From Echiichthys vipera (Eukaryota; Chordata; Actinopteri; Perciformes; Trachinidae): a stretch of 64,000 nucleotides of DNA. Both the position numbers and the translations under genes were made by a program. This document shows, one piece after another, positions 14,614 through 26,202 of this stretch. Numbering within the stretch: the first letter of the stretch is position 1; each line of letters begins with the position of its first letter. The stretch lies in contig OY829656.1 in assembly GCA_963691815.1 (NCBI GenBank), positions 5,473,048 to 5,537,047 on the forward strand, written 5' to 3'. The notes under the pieces were generated by a model. It had not been told where the DNA came from. It saw only the letters and a list, made by a program, of their open reading frames with translations, and made no database searches.

Positions 14614-16605
14614 GTAGACCATATCATACCGTGTCATATAATATAATAAAATAGAATAGAATAGAATAAAATAGAATAGAATAGAATAGAATAGAATGAA
14701 ATAGAATAGAATAGAATAGAATAGAATAGAATAGAATAGAATAGAATAGAATAGAATATAATATAGGCCTAATAGTCAGTCATTTTATGAAAATAAAGGT
14801 ACAACAGAAGCAAACTCAGCTGATTGTGTATCCTCTAATGTCCTGACTAAGGGAATAAAAACCCTGAAGAATCCGAATTAGAGAAAGTTTCTAAAAAAAA
14901 AACCCAAATATACAAATATAATAATATTATTATTATATTAATAACCCAGCTATTCATTATTTCTCTCACGAATAGGCACAAAAGTACCCTCAGATATCCC
15001 CATGTAAATGACCGAGTTCATTACTTACATCAAAACAGTTTTGTTTTTTGTATTTTTAATTGTTTGTTCACATGGACAAACGGGGCATAATCTATTAGGT
15101 ATGCGCTAATTTTCATTAATACCCAATCCGATGTAAACATTGGGTGCAGCAGGTGAAAATGTGTGCTTGAATCTTGTTGACATATAACAGTAAAAGTCGA
15201 TCCACGAGCATTAATGGAGGCAGAAGAAGGAATTTAAAGCAGGGCACGTACCTAATTAGATTATGCCCTGTTTACCCATGTAAACAAACTATTAAAAAAA
15301 ACTCGTAATACATTTTTGATTGTCTTGATGTAAGTTGTCATGGTGATATCTGAAAATGATTTCCCCCTATGTGAGAAAAAATAATGAATAGGTGAATCCA
15401 TAGGGTATATTTGGGTCTTTTTAGAAACTTTCAGGGCTTTTCTGAGCTGAGTTTGCTTCTGTTGCAGTTGTTCAACGTTGACCCCTGTTTTGGCTTCAAA
15501 TGACTGGACTAATATACAAGTGTATTTTTTAAAAACAAAAATTTTAAATCATAGTAATAAATAATATTCTAGGTCCTTGCTGTGAATATTTTTGGCTTTA
15601 GAAGAAGAAGAAGAAGAATTACTTTATTTTTATCCCACACGGGGAAATTCAATTTTCACTCTTATTATCATACATGTTACACACACAGGCCCGAAATACA
15701 CACATGCACAACCAGGACCTATATACATGCAATTGAGGAGAGATGTTAGAGCGAGGGGGCTGCCAGTGACCAGCGCCCCGAGCAGTTGGGGGTTCAGTGC
15801 CTTGCTCAACAGCACCTCGGCAGTGCCCAGGAGGTGAACTGGCACCTCTCCAGCCACCAGTCCACGCTCCATATATGGTCCACACAGGGACTTGAACCAG
15901 CGACCCTACGGTTCCCAGCCAAGTCACCTATGGACTGAGCTACTGCCGCCAAATCTATTTAACACAACAGATAGTACCTGTACACACTAATGTCCTACCA
16001 TACGTTCTGTAAATCACCTGCATGCTTATATGTACCCAGATTCAGTTCAGTCATTTTCACATTAAACACTGATGCATTACTCAAGATATTCAGTCGGTAA
16101 TAACAGAGGCCAACACTCAGCACATTTGTAATCAAATGGGAATTCATTCAAGATTAAAATCCATTTTTGAAAACTTAAAAAGAACATAGAAAATACAAGT
16201 TATAAGAAAAGCAAGGTCTTTCCCTTGGCGTTTTTATTTCTAACAATATTCAATACAGACGAGAATCAGCCCTGACTGCTGCTTATGCCCTTAATGTTAT
16301 TTAAAATGATATATATACACACTACAATACAATGCAAATCAATATCAAAATAATAATATATCTTAACAGACAGCATCACTGTCAGATATGAAGACTGGAG
16401 TATTCTCTTTGTGTGTATATAGGTATTATTCATTTAATGTATAGTGCATGAAGCCTATTCTCTAAAGGTGTTTTTAGACATGTTATAATAATGTGTGGTA
16501 TTTTGGTTATGGCTTCAATAAAAATGAAAATGTATCAACGCATACCTTTAAATTAACATATATAAATGCATGTGTTTAACTTTCAACCCTCCAGTTCTCT
16601 GAAAG

Positions 16606-16647
<42 letters not shown>

Positions 16648-16708
16648 TACGCACACACAAACACACACGCACATACGCAAACACACACGCACACACGCAT
16701 ACACACAC

Positions 16709-16758
<50 letters not shown>

Positions 16759-16759
16759 T

Positions 16760-16802
<43 letters not shown>

Positions 16803-19800
16803 AAACACACACACACACACACATAAAAACCATACACGATGCATTTCCTAAACTGTTGTCCAGGACAGTAAGCGTCTAGTCTGGGTTCTGTTTATATTTA
16901 ACATCAAACATGGAGTTTTTGTGGAGGTTCTTTGTCTCGGTCAGCGCGCTCTCACTCACTGTCTGCCCTGCACATTCTGCTTTGACCTGTCCCAACCTAA
17001 CTCTCCTTACCTGTCTGTCCAACATCCTGTCCTTACCTCTCCCTTCCTTTCTTTTCCTTTCCTTTCTTGTCCTGTCCCGTCTTTTCCTTTCCCTGCTTTT
17101 ATTTTCTTTTATTTCCATTTCCGTTCTTTTTTTTTTCGTTTTCTATTCCTTCCCCTCCCTTTCCTTCTCCTTTTCCTTCTTTTATTTTATTTTCATTTCC
17201 TTTCTTTCCTTTTCTTCCCCATATCTTTTCTCTCCTGTCCAACCTCATGTCCTTTCTTTCCTTTTCTTTTCCTGTCCTGACCTGTCTGTCCATCTTTCCT
17301 TCCCCTCCCTTTCCTTTCCTTTCTTGTCCTGTCCGGTCTCTTCCTTTCCCTTCTTTTATTTTCATGTCCTTTCTTGTCCTTTTCTTCCTTTCCTTTCTCG
17401 TCCCGTCCTCCTGCCCTCCTGTCCTGTCCAGTGTCCCTCTCACCCCTGACTGTAACACGTCGTGTAGGTCACCCCTACCAGAACAGGACGCCTCCTAAGA
17501 AGAAGAAGCCGCGGACGTCATTCACCCGGCTGCAGATCTGTGAGCTGGAGAAGCGCTTCCACCGGCAGAAGTACCTGGCGTCTGCCGAGCGGGCCGCCCT
17601 CGCCAAGGCCCTGAAGATGACCGACGCTCAGGTCAAAACCTGGTTCCAAAACAGACGCACCAAATGGAGGTGAAGTCCTGAGTCGTTTGAGAAGACATGC
17701 ATTTCTGTTTTCAACATGTTACCAATGCGTTGCTATCTTCACAGAACAGAGGGCAGGGGGTTCCTAAAAGAGGCTCTGCATTCTTTATGGAGGCCCGTTT
17801 GGCTCCAGGGCCGCCGTGGCTACTCCAGGGGTCCCCCAGGGGGGTTTTAAGGGGTCCAGGTGGTTCCTTTAGTCCCTGTTATAGGAGATTATACAATTAT
17901 AAGCAGCTTACAAGTCATGGAATTTCCAAATCTAATTTCGAGGCCTGGTAAAAGTCATGGAATCAGTTCAAGCCTTGAATGTTTTGGAAAAGTTATGAAA
18001 TGTTGTTATGAAATGAACCGTTCCAGTATCTCCCCACAGATCCTGTCACTTAATGAAACATAACACACGTGTATTTTCTGTAGCTGTTGACAGATATGTT
18101 TGAATGACTCAAATGTTATGAAGTGTGTAGGCTGCACTTAATGTCACCGCATTGTTTGTGAGACTTTAATAACTTAGTTTATAATAAATACACAAATAAT
18201 ACAAAATACTGATACGATCATTTCCCCTCAAAGCCAGGACAATCTATTGGCTGTGCCTGTAGTTCGGTTCTTTTTTTATTCTTATTTTAATTTTAATTTA
18301 TTATTTATGTACATCGCACATTAATGAACATATACAAAAGTACACGGAAATGTGCCAGAGAGAGAAAAAAAGAAAACAAATATACAATATTAAAATTGCT
18401 ATTAAAAAAAAGCAGAGAAGGGCATAGTGGTTGGAGCAGTCGCCCCATGTAAAGCTCCTCGAGGCAGAGGCCGCGGGTTCGACTCCAGGGAGTGCTTGCT
18501 GCATGTCTCCCCCTCTCTCTCTCACCCCATTTCCTGTCTGTCCTAAATAAAATATTTAAAAAAATAATTATCTTTTTAAAAAAAAGCAGAGAGAACAAGT
18601 CATGAGTAAATGTTAAAACAAAGACTAAATGCCTGGGATAAATTAGAGGTGGTTGCACGTTTGGTTGGCTTTAAGCCACACCTGTACTTGGCTTCCAGGG
18701 TGCCATTCCCTTATGGGTGGGGGTAGTGTGCTCCATTACGCACCACCCTTTAATCGATGTGCGTCATGGCTGAAGGAGGTTTTTCTGAAAGGATCCCTGT
18801 TGCTGTGGTAACCCCAGTCTGTCTGTAGTACTTTATAAATTAAGCATATAGAGGAAAATGTAAAAAGGACCTTTTGCAGTGTAATCAGCAGCGGCGCAGT
18901 AACGCCTCCTTCATGTTCACTGTGTTCAGAGAGGTGATGACTGATTGGAGACTGCAGTCGCTGCTGCTGCTGCTGCTGTACTCTGTACTCAGAGGTGTTT
19001 CTCTTATTTAGTCCACCCTCATTGATATAAATGGGGTGGACATAATAATAGAGACAGCTGTTGTGAAGGTAGGATGCGTCGCAGTAGTGTTGTAGTAGTA
19101 GTTTTAGAGCTGCAACCTCCACACGCACCAGGAGACACGAGGAGCTGCATTTTAATGTGCCTGCTTTAACATGCAGTGAATACAGTGTTTGTTAGAGTAA
19201 CAGAGCCTGGAACAGCAGCAATACAACATGGTGGCTGCGTTTAGAAGAGAAAGGAAAAGGCTCATTTGTTCACTTAACGCTTAGTTTCTGCAAAAAATAT
19301 ATCAAAAAGAAATATGGTTAAATGAAGACCAACATTTGTATTTGTTTATTTGTTTATTTATGTATCCATTGCTACAGGTGAATAACAGATTTAAAAGATA
19401 AACATATTTACCAGACAAGAAAACATTCAGAGGAAATCAAACAAAACCTGTTTTTAATTAAAGAAATGAAATAAACACAATATAGACCTATGGGGACGTG
19501 TCATACAAACACATTCTTGAATAAACTGAAATCAGAATCGTAGATGAAATGTGATAAATATGTTGTTTAAGTCATATTTTATATTCTTCACGTCGAACAG
19601 AAGATCTTATGTGGACAAAGACAAACCAAGGGTTCTTAATCAGACTGTGCCGACAGATGTAGTTTATCTTTTAAGGACACATCTGTAGAAGCCTAAAGGG
19701 ACAAAATATAAAACAGATATTATATTAAACATCATATTATGTCGGTAAACACATATATAGGTTTCTCTGTTAAACTGCATCGTCCCTATCAAGTGAAATA

Positions 19801-19865
19801 GAATAAAGTCCATCAAAACAGACTTTGGAGTATTGTTAAAGCTAATATGAATAGACTCCTGTGTA

Positions 19866-19917
<52 letters not shown>

Positions 19918-20835
19918 AAATGTTATTAATCAGAATTAAGGCTAGCCTTTTTTTCTTTCTTTATAGATGTCACACTTCCGTCCTATATGATCTAACCTAT
20001 AAGTAATATCCAATTTTGGGGGGAAATGGTTATAACTTTATACAGCAATTCTTTTTTGAAAGACTGTAATATTATTATTATTATTTAAGTTATTTTAATA
20101 ATAATAATAATAATGATGAGCAGTTATTATTGATAGACTATTATTATTATTATTATTTACGTGTTTGTGATAATAATAAGCAATTATTTAGTAAGACCGT
20201 TATTATTATTATTGTTATTTTAAGTTTTTGTAATACCGTCAAAACAGAAATAGGCTAAATAAATAAACAAATAGCCTTAAAAAATATGGATGTCAGTGGG
20301 AGAAACTGTCATTTAATATTTGGTCTTATTATATTGATGTCTTTTAATATTTTCTACCATTATACTGATGTCATTTAATATTTAATATCTTAAAGTATGC
20401 CCCTGCCCTTTCTCTCCATAAATCCTGCCTGGGCCCGTCGACAGCTGGAGCCCGAGCAGGACTTCCCCCTTAGATCAACTGTTGGTTTGTTGATAAACCA
20501 ATAGAGAAAACATAGTAGACTATATAAGAGTATAATAGATGTATTATGATGGTTCCATTATCGGGCTTCGTACCGACGCTCTGCGGCCTGTGCTGACGGC
20601 CTCCGCGGTGTTTCCCTGCTGCAGGCGGCAGACGGCGGAGGAGCGGGAGGCGGAGCGGCAGCAGGCCAACCGGATCCTCATGCAGCTGCAGCAGGAGGCC
20701 TTCCAGAAGACCGTCAACCAGCCGATGACCCCGGACCCGCTGTGCCTGCAGAACAGCTCTCTGTTCGCCCTGCAGAACCTGCAGCCGTGGACCGAGAACA
20801 CCGCCAAGATCTGCAGCGTGTCGGCCTGCGAGTAG
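14160..20835 (+). CDS. tlx1: T-cell leukaemia homeobox protein 1 (three exons, complete)
   Basis: Sequence-specific nuclear transcription factor of the NKL homeobox class, known for roles in spleen, cranial ganglia and hindbrain neuron specification. Coding exons are 14160-14613, 17468-17669 and 20625-20835, giving 288 aa. The N-terminal Eh1-like repressor motif FGIDQIL is at residues 22-28, a glycine/tyrosine-rich linker spans about 45-90, and GVIRVPAHRPL follows. The PBX-binding FPWMES motif is at 136-141. The homeodomain is about 163-222 with WFQN at 210-213 and threonine at homeodomain position 47, a TLX signature. The C-terminal block ends SSLFALQNLQPW...SACE. The Asn-Leu-Thr/TFPWMESNRRYTKDRFTG block and the final ACE match TLX1 better than TLX2 or TLX3. 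The start at 14160 has a strong Kozak context (GGCCATGG). All junctions are GT-AG and keep phase. Confidence 0.96.
14647..14757. repeat. (TAGAA)n pentanucleotide microsatellite in tlx1 intron 1
   Basis: About 20 imperfect copies of ATAGA/TAGAA starting some 35 bp after the exon 1 donor site. This is close enough that expansions could influence splicing, though no evidence for that is visible. Confidence 0.95.
14760..15599. other. tlx1 intron 1, unrecognised stretch
   Basis: AT-rich intronic sequence. Two segments, near 14795-14900 and 15405-15470, are imperfect inverted relatives (GCAAACTCAGCT versus AGCTGAGTTTGC, with CCCTGAAGAATCCG-type and CAGGGCTTTTC-type neighbours). A foldback element of roughly 650 bp is possible. 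No coding content. Confidence 0.4.
15600..15950 (-). mobile_element. tRNA-derived SINE, copy 1 (minus strand)
   Basis: Read on the minus strand, the 5' end carries pol III A-box-like AGCTCAGTCCATAGG and B-box-like GGTTCAAGTCC. These are followed by a conserved ~250-bp body and a 3' tail of GGGATAAAAATAAAG plus (TTC)n. Homologues in this window are at 49599-49945 (minus) and 59254-59610 (plus). It lies in tlx1 intron 1. A tRNA-headed body with a LINE-like 3' tail is the usual SINE layout. Confidence 0.85.
15951..16606. other. tlx1 intron 1, nothing recognised
   Basis: AT-rich intronic sequence without identifiable elements. Confidence 0.5.
16607..16825. repeat. (CA)n / CACACG compound microsatellite
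   Basis: A CA run with interspersed ACGCACATACGC and CCAAACA variants over about 220 bp of tlx1 intron 1. Open frames on both strands here are artefacts of the dinucleotide repeat. Confidence 0.97.
17030..17440. repeat. Degenerate CCTTT-rich polypyrimidine tract before tlx1 exon 2
   Basis: About 400 bp almost entirely C and T on the + strand, built from variants of TCCTTTCCTTTC with CTTGTCCTGTCC. It ends just before the exon 2 acceptor at 17467. It overlaps any branch-point/polypyrimidine region and could form triplex DNA. The open frames in it (16910-17498) are compositional. Confidence 0.9.
17468..17669 (+). CDS. tlx1: tlx1 exon 2 (most of the homeodomain)
   Basis: The acceptor GTGTAG|GTCACC completes Gly152 and continues HPYQNRTPPKKKKPRTSF. 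The exon encodes homeodomain residues 1-57, including the recognition helix VKTWFQNRRTKW. The donor TGGAG|GTGAAG splits an arginine codon completed by exon 3. Confidence 0.96.
17670..18416. other. tlx1 intron 2, nothing recognised
   Basis: Intronic sequence. Short open frames without conserved content. Confidence 0.5.
18417..18551 (+). mobile_element. tRNA-derived SINE (second family), copy 1
   Basis: An A-box-like TAGTGGTTGGAGCAG and a B-box GGGTTCGACTCC are followed by TGCATGTCTCCCCCTCTC, CACCCCATTTCCTGTCTGTC and CTAAATAAAA. A homologue with the same order is at 55055-55170. It is short, about 135 bp, in tlx1 intron 2. The tRNA-like part is not a functional tRNA because no acceptor stem closes. 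Confidence 0.75.
18552..19864. other. tlx1 intron 2, nothing recognised
   Basis: Intronic sequence with a short (CTG)n run near 18962-18977. No named element. Confidence 0.5.
19865..19920. repeat. (GAAA)n tetranucleotide microsatellite
   Basis: About 14 copies of GAAA in tlx1 intron 2. ATT/TAA-rich trinucleotide tracts follow at about 20070-20220. Confidence 0.97.
20625..20835 (+). CDS. tlx1: tlx1 exon 3 (C-terminus)
   Basis: The acceptor CTGCTGCAG|GCGGCAG completes Arg219. The exon encodes RRQTAEEREAERQQANRI and the conserved tail with SSLFALQNLQPW, ending SACE before TAG at 20833-20835. Extension across the acceptor in the same frame is intronic. Confidence 0.96.
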
Positions 20836-22319
20836 AGCCCACGCAACGGCCTCCAGCTGGGCACCGAGTGGGCCTCCCGACCGACCGGCTGCTGGAGCCC
20901 GGGCTGACGCACGGGCCGGAGCGCTCCGGGCAGAGCAGAGTCTTATCGGCTCATCTCCCTGCTCTCTCATCATCACCCAGCTTCCGTCAGACAGACACTG
21001 CTCCCGTCTAATGGGGTCCACAGTCTGATCCGGATCCCCCGGAGGTCTGAGCTCAGCCCGGCAGGAACCACACGGACATTATGGAGATATTTGGGAGTCA
21101 TCACATGAACATTGTGCTCCATAAAAGAGGACCAGGACAGACTGGCGCCAGTGAGTGGTTGTATTATAGTTGACCTATAAGGGACTTGATGTTTCATAAA
21201 CAGCATATTTTCATATTTGTGTGTGTACATCTCTGCATCATGTTTATCTGTTAGTGGACTTTTTACTCGACTGCAAAATGACAGAGCACTTGTTTTAGCA
21301 CCTTTATATGGATCCAAACCTAATCTGAGGGAATGAAAGGGATTCTCAGCAACAGCCCAGGACATCTGTCTGTTTGACCTTTTTATGATTTAGCAAGGGT
21401 GTCAGCAAGCAATCACAAATCCTATTTAATGGCATATTTAACAATTACCATACCTTTGACCAGCATATTCACATTCCACTGGACTCTTATTTTTCTAGAA
21501 ACGCTTTACGAGCTGTATCTTCTTGTTTCTGCTGTGTGAAGTGTGTGTGCTCATGTGCGTGCACTGCATTCATGCTGATGACAATAATGTATTTTGGACA
21601 CTGAACTTCATTTTTCTGTCTGCAGAGTTGGTAATACAAATCACTTCCAAACCTCCCGATGAACCCCTTCTACGTGTTTCTGCTGTGTGTATCTTTGATT
21701 TTGCTCAGTGCGAATACATTTTGAACTCCACTTACGGTATACAGCCTATATTGATTTTGTCACTTCCAGTAAACTTAAAGACAAACAATTGTTTCTTGTT
21801 CCCACCATTATTTTTCATTCACTGACGCTTTGTGCGAGGTTCCCATCAGCCATGGATCATCGTCAGGCACAAAATATAGCTGTAAACATGAACACATGGC
21901 AGCTGTATTCTTATTTTAAAGAAGAGCAGAGGAACAGCTTATAGGTGACGGCAAAAACAAATGTGATCAACAGACAGAACCAGGGCTGGCGTACTGCGTA
22001 TCCCATCATTTCCAGCCTTATTTGGAAATATGGGATGTGCTGCACTAAAGCACAGTGTTGAGAGTCACGGCAAGAGCCTGAAACCTACGATAGACCTTTT
22101 CAAAGATGCAAACATAGGCATTCTAAATGTGTCCTAGTTTATTTCCTGTTGCAGTGTACTTGAATGACATCAGCTGACAGGAAGTTAACAAGGAACATTG
22201 CCTAGCAATGGAAATCCGTTAAGAGGTAATTAACAGATTTCTTTGAGGACAGTGTAAACACGAGTGAACACATTGTCATTTCTTCAGCTTTTAAAATTGT
22301 TCTCCGTAAGATTATCATC
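20836..22319. other. tlx1 3' UTR and downstream, no clear polyadenylation signal
   Basis: The 3' UTR must begin here. The first ~230 bp is GC-rich, then AT-rich. I found no canonical AATAAA close downstream, so the transcript end is undefined. No other feature was recognised. Confidence 0.4.
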
Positions 22320-22745
22320 TAGTTAATGGTCTGTTAAGTTCCTGTCTATCACAGAGTGAGTTAAAACAAGGGTCATTGATCATAGGACCCACTAATGAAG
22401 ATCTTACAGCATTACAATTTGTGGTTCTGTGGAGACATTCACGGGCTAGATGTATATTATTATATATTTAAATAATTTCCCCCCTGGGATTATTAAAGTA
22501 TTTCTGATTCTGATTCTTATATAAGCCGCCATGTTAGTGACTGTCTGTTATCATTAACGATAATGATGCGTTCACTTGTAATCACAAATTGGAAATTGAA
22601 ACTTCTGAGTCAGGCTTGTAGTAAAGGCAGAAGTGTAATAGGAACATGTGTGTGGATTTAAGAGGGTAACAAATAGGGGACGGATCAGAATTATGGAGAT
22701 GGATGTGTTTCAATAAAGTTTACAAAAGAGCAAAAAAACATTTGT
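22320..22745 (+). repeat. Dispersed repeat A, copy 1
   Basis: Homologous in the same orientation to 57480-57895. Shared strings include CTGTTAAGTT, GAGTTAAAACAA, GACCCACTAATGAA, CCATGTTAGTGACT, CTTCTGAGTCAGGCTT and AAAGTTTACAAAAGAGCAA. Copy 1 contains an extra segment near 22450-22520 resembling a LINE tail (CCCTGGGATTATTAAAGTAT then TCTGAT repeats). The class is unknown. Confidence 0.7.
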
Positions 22746-22914
22746 CAACCAAGCCCCCACCGCAGCGACTTCCTGGTTGTTCCAATCAGGAAGTGCCAAA
22801 AACTGCAGTTCTCTGAGTGTCCACTAGGAGCAGGTTTCATAATAGAGCAGTTTATCATTGACCCCCATGTTAAACAGGCCGTTTTCACAGCATTATAAAA
22901 CCTGTTTAAGGCCT

Positions 22915-23345
22915 GGGACAAAAAAACATTCTAGTCTGTATGTTTAGGTCATATCTCCATGACAACACTGAGGGGGGTGAATTTTTGTACCAGGCTAGTT
23001 TTGATTTTATCTGAGGTTAAAGGTTATGAATAATTAGGGGCGTGGTCTCTTGAATGACAGCTACCCTCTGGCCCTCACTTCTCCTCGGAGATATAAGTCA
23101 GCCATGACAAGATGGCGACTCCCGTAGGTGAGGACGATTGGATCTAGTTGAGAGAACAGACCTCGACAGAGAGACTACATCCATTTTTTAAATCGTCTAT
23201 GTTGTCAGCGCACAAAGTGATCGTAAACATAACAATATGGAGGCTCTATAAGAACAGGCTGCCCTGCAGTTACATCTTTCCGCCACAGAGAACGCTAGAA
23301 ACCATGTATTTCAGATCTTATGGAGCACAACCTTAAAGGAGCTGC
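22915..23345 (+). repeat. Dispersed repeat B, copy 1
   Basis: Homologous in inverted orientation to 56885-57245. Shared strings include GTTTAGGTCATATCTCCATG, GACAGCTACCCTCTGGCCCT, CAAGATGGCGACTCCC and GAGGACGATTGGATC. Repeats A and B are neighbours in both places but in different relative orientation, so they are either separate elements or parts of a rearranged one. Confidence 0.7.
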
Positions 23346-23608
23346 TCTGGAGAATAGCGGGCAGGGATTTCCTCCACACGGCTCTTGCGGAGCGTTCCGC
23401 AATACGTGAAATAACAACATTTTCTCACACAACTGGACCAACTATCAAAGCAAAGAACAGAGATGCTCAGATTCAAACACATACAGAGGGAGAGTGACTT
23501 CATCCTCTGCTTAGGACGCCGTTACTCTGCTATATCTTTACATAGAAAATAGCTGTTAACTGCTGTATTAATGTTGTGAATATCCAGTACAGCTCCTTTA
23601 GAGTGAAA

Positions 23609-24036
23609 TTCAGGTGTAAAATCATCCCAGGCTCTGGCAAATACACTCATCAAATAAGCCATCGAGACAATTTTTTTAAGTGTATGAAATATTAACGTAG
23701 ATTTTCTGGAGAGACAGCCTGCCGTGGCTAACAGTGAATAGCTCGGGGCGGTGAGTTGAACGCATTAAAACGTCTTTTTTAACCTCTACTACTGCTCCAA
23801 ATAACACCAAACCTCTGCACTAGCATGATAAAAGTCCTTACACATTAACCGAAGCACCAACAACGTAGTATGTGAACACCGTACTGCCTCAAGCTAATCA
23901 CTGTTAGCCACGTCCGGCTGGTAGCCGCTCTACCGGATTTCTCCGTTAATAGTTCATAAACAAAAAAACTTCCTTAATGGGTTATTTGATGTTTTTAAGT
24001 GCCAAAAAAGACTGTTAAAATTACACTTTAAGAGGA
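23609..24036. mobile_element. Foldback (long inverted-repeat) element, copy 1
   Basis: The left arm contains AAATCATCCCAGGC, CATCAAATAAGCCAT, ATAGCTCGGGGCGG and CATTAAAACGTCTTTTTTAA. The right arm carries the inverse order and strand of similar strings (TTAGCCACGTCCGG, GTTAATAGTTCATAA, TTATTTGATGTTTTTAAGTG). A related, better preserved copy is at 47258-47637. No coding capacity. Confidence 0.65.
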
Positions 24037-24768
24037 GAAAAAAGGTTGTGGTGGAAGTCCTGTTGGACCTATCCAGCTCAGCTTCCCCTAAAAAGTCACC
24101 AAAAAAAGAAAAAGAAAAAAGTGTTATATGTGCTGCTGTGTGTACACTTCATTGACTACATACGCGCTAGAAAGCCTTCATCTTTAGTTCAGAATCAGCT
24201 CCTTATCACAGGTAACCGGAGCAACTTCCTTCTCCTTCATCCCCACAGCTCCACAGCGCTTTACACAGTCGGACGCTCAGCTTCTACTGACTTCAATGGG
24301 GAAGCGTAGAGCGGGTTGTTCCACTGCAGCTCACACTCACAGCAGCTCCAGCTGGGCCAAGGCCGTTTAAGCAGCCTAGCTCTGCTGCCATTGAGAGGAC
24401 ACTGGTCAAGTCCCTGGAAAAGACGCCTAGTTGATACGACAAGGTCACAGATCATTTTCTTGAAAAGGAACGAAGGGTAGAATTTACATATAAACACACA
24501 AACACATTAATGATGTAGGCCGGAAAAATGAGCTTCCCCTCCTTGAAAGACCAGCAGCCACCACTGGTACAAACAGTGCATGAGGACAGCTTGGTTTTTT
24601 AGAGGTTAAGCAGCCATGGACACAACCCCAAAGTTAATCCGTCCATTAGCTATACTCACTTCTCCTTTCAGAGGGTGGTGGGGGGCTGGAGCTGATCCGA
24701 GGTCACCAGTCAGTCCCAGAGGCAACCATGCACGCTCATATTAAACTTGTCACAAATTAATGCAATTA
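24037..24768. other. Intergenic, mostly unrecognised
   Basis: A degraded fragment near 24668-24720 (GGGGGGCTGGAGCTGATCC) resembles the 3' part of the ATGG-tailed repeat seen at 25871-26193. Nothing else was identified. Confidence 0.4.
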
Positions 24769-25635
24769 CCGTGTTTCACCATATTATAAGGCGCACCTCT
24801 AATGAATGTCTTATTTTGAAACTTTTTTCATATATAAGGCGCACCGCATTATAAAGCGCATAGAATAGACTCTACAGTCGAGGCTGGGGTTACTTTAAGG
24901 ACCACCTCTAAATTCATTGATGTTAAGTTTGTGTGCTAGCGCAAGTAGCATCCAGCTGCAGACCCGGAGCACGAGCCCCTCACTTGAACAAAAACCTTTT
25001 GCGTCACTTCCGTCAAGCAAGGGGCTTGTGACAAGTGAGGGGCTTGTGTCAAGTGAGGGGCTTGTGCTCCGGGTCTGCAGCTGGATAGTATTGGCTAGCG
25101 CTGTTGCCTTCAGTCGAATAGTGATTGTACGGACACTTCTACTTGCTGCTCTCTGTTCAACAACCCACTGTTCGAGTTTGTCCTCCAACTGTAGCCATCT
25201 CGCTCTCTAACTCTGTTTAGTTTTCTTTACATGGCGCAGGTTGTCTTGTTGCTTCCTCCTCTTCCGCACCATTGATTCATTAATGTAAAACTCTCGCTGC
25301 TGCTCTATTCCCGTGTTCTACTGCGTGACTAATGGCCTTGAGTTTAAACTCTGCGTAGTAAGTGTGTCTCTTAGTAGGAGCCATTTGGGGCTCTTTACAC
25401 AAACACACATATGGAAATGAAACGTCACGCTTCGCGCAGTCATATATCTCAACATGCACCGCGCGTTACTTCTTCTACGGGGAAAAATAGAGTCGGCGGC
25501 TGCTCACCGTAGTTGCGAGACCTGTTGTGGCTCAATATTGGTCCCCATATCAGGCGCACCGGATTATAAGGCGCACTGTCGGCTTTTGAGAAATTTGAAG
25601 GTTTTTAGGTGCGCCTTATAGTGTGGAAAATACGG
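24769..25635. mobile_element. MITE with nested inverted repeats (TATAAGGCGCAC family)
   Basis: The outer ends are imperfect inverted repeats. The left begins CCGTGTTTCACC then ATTATAAGGCGCACCT; the right end inverse is CCGTATTTTCCACAC then TATAAGGCGCACCT. TA flanks both sides (24767-24768, 25636-25637), compatible with a TA target duplication as in Tc1/mariner. The GGCGCAC motif recurs inside each end. The centre holds a second hairpin: CTAGCGCAAGTAGCATCC at ~24938 pairs with GGATAGTATTGGCTAGCG at ~25081. A GAGGGGCTTGTG motif is tandemly repeated near 25020-25065. No transposase. The superfamily is uncertain. Confidence 0.75.
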
Positions 25636-25870
25636 TAACCTATAACCCTAACAAAATGCTGAATTCAATTTGTGAAGGCACAGGCTTATGCGACGGGGCA
25701 ACATAGGACCCACTGAACATAGGACCTGGGGAATATAGGGATGAGCCCGTATCACCCACCTTATCACAGGAAGAATAGATAGCTATCCAGTTATATCTGC
25801 AATATTGTGGTTTAAGCTACCAGGAGCTTGCTAAGATTATCAACGTGGCATACGGTATAGAATATCTCAC

Positions 25871-26193
25871 AGTGGTGTGGTGGTTAGCACTGTCGCCTCA
25901 CAGCTAGAGGGTTCCTGTTCGAATCCGGGCTGGGAATTTGTATGTTCTCCCTGTGTCTGCATGGGTTTTCTCCGGGTTCGCCGGCCTCCTCCCACTGTCC
26001 AAAGACATGCAGGTGTTAGGTTTATTGATGACTCTAAATTGCCCGTAGGTGTGAATGTGAGTGTGAATGGTTGTCTGTCTCTGTTTGTCTCTATGTGCTC
26101 TGCGATAGACTGGCATCCTGTCCTGGGTGTTCCCTGCCTCACTCCCGATGTCAGCTGGGATCAGCTCCAGGCTGGAGCAAGATGGATGGATGG
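25871..26193 (+). mobile_element. ATGG-tailed SINE-like repeat with 9-bp target duplication
   Basis: A tRNA-like head (TGGTTAGCACTGTCGCCTCA, TTCGAATCC) is followed by the body strings CATGGGTTTTCTCCGGGTTC, CCAAAGACATGCAGG, CTAAATTGCCCGTAGGTGTG and GATAGACTGGC, with a GATGGATGGATGGA tail. Identical ATATCTCAC lies at 25862-25870 and 26194-26202, an exact target duplication. This repeat is very abundant in teleosts (recalled knowledge). An inverted 3' fragment is at 47698-47821. Confidence 0.88.
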
Positions 26194-26202
26194 ATATCTC
26201 AC

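Noticed and set aside
16548..16844. Cys-Val and His-Thr repeat frames
   Set aside because: Artefact of the CA/TG dinucleotide repeat.
16910..17498. Leu/Phe/Ser-rich frames upstream of tlx1 exon 2
   Set aside because: Purely compositional from the CCTTT-rich tract; the true exon begins at 17468.
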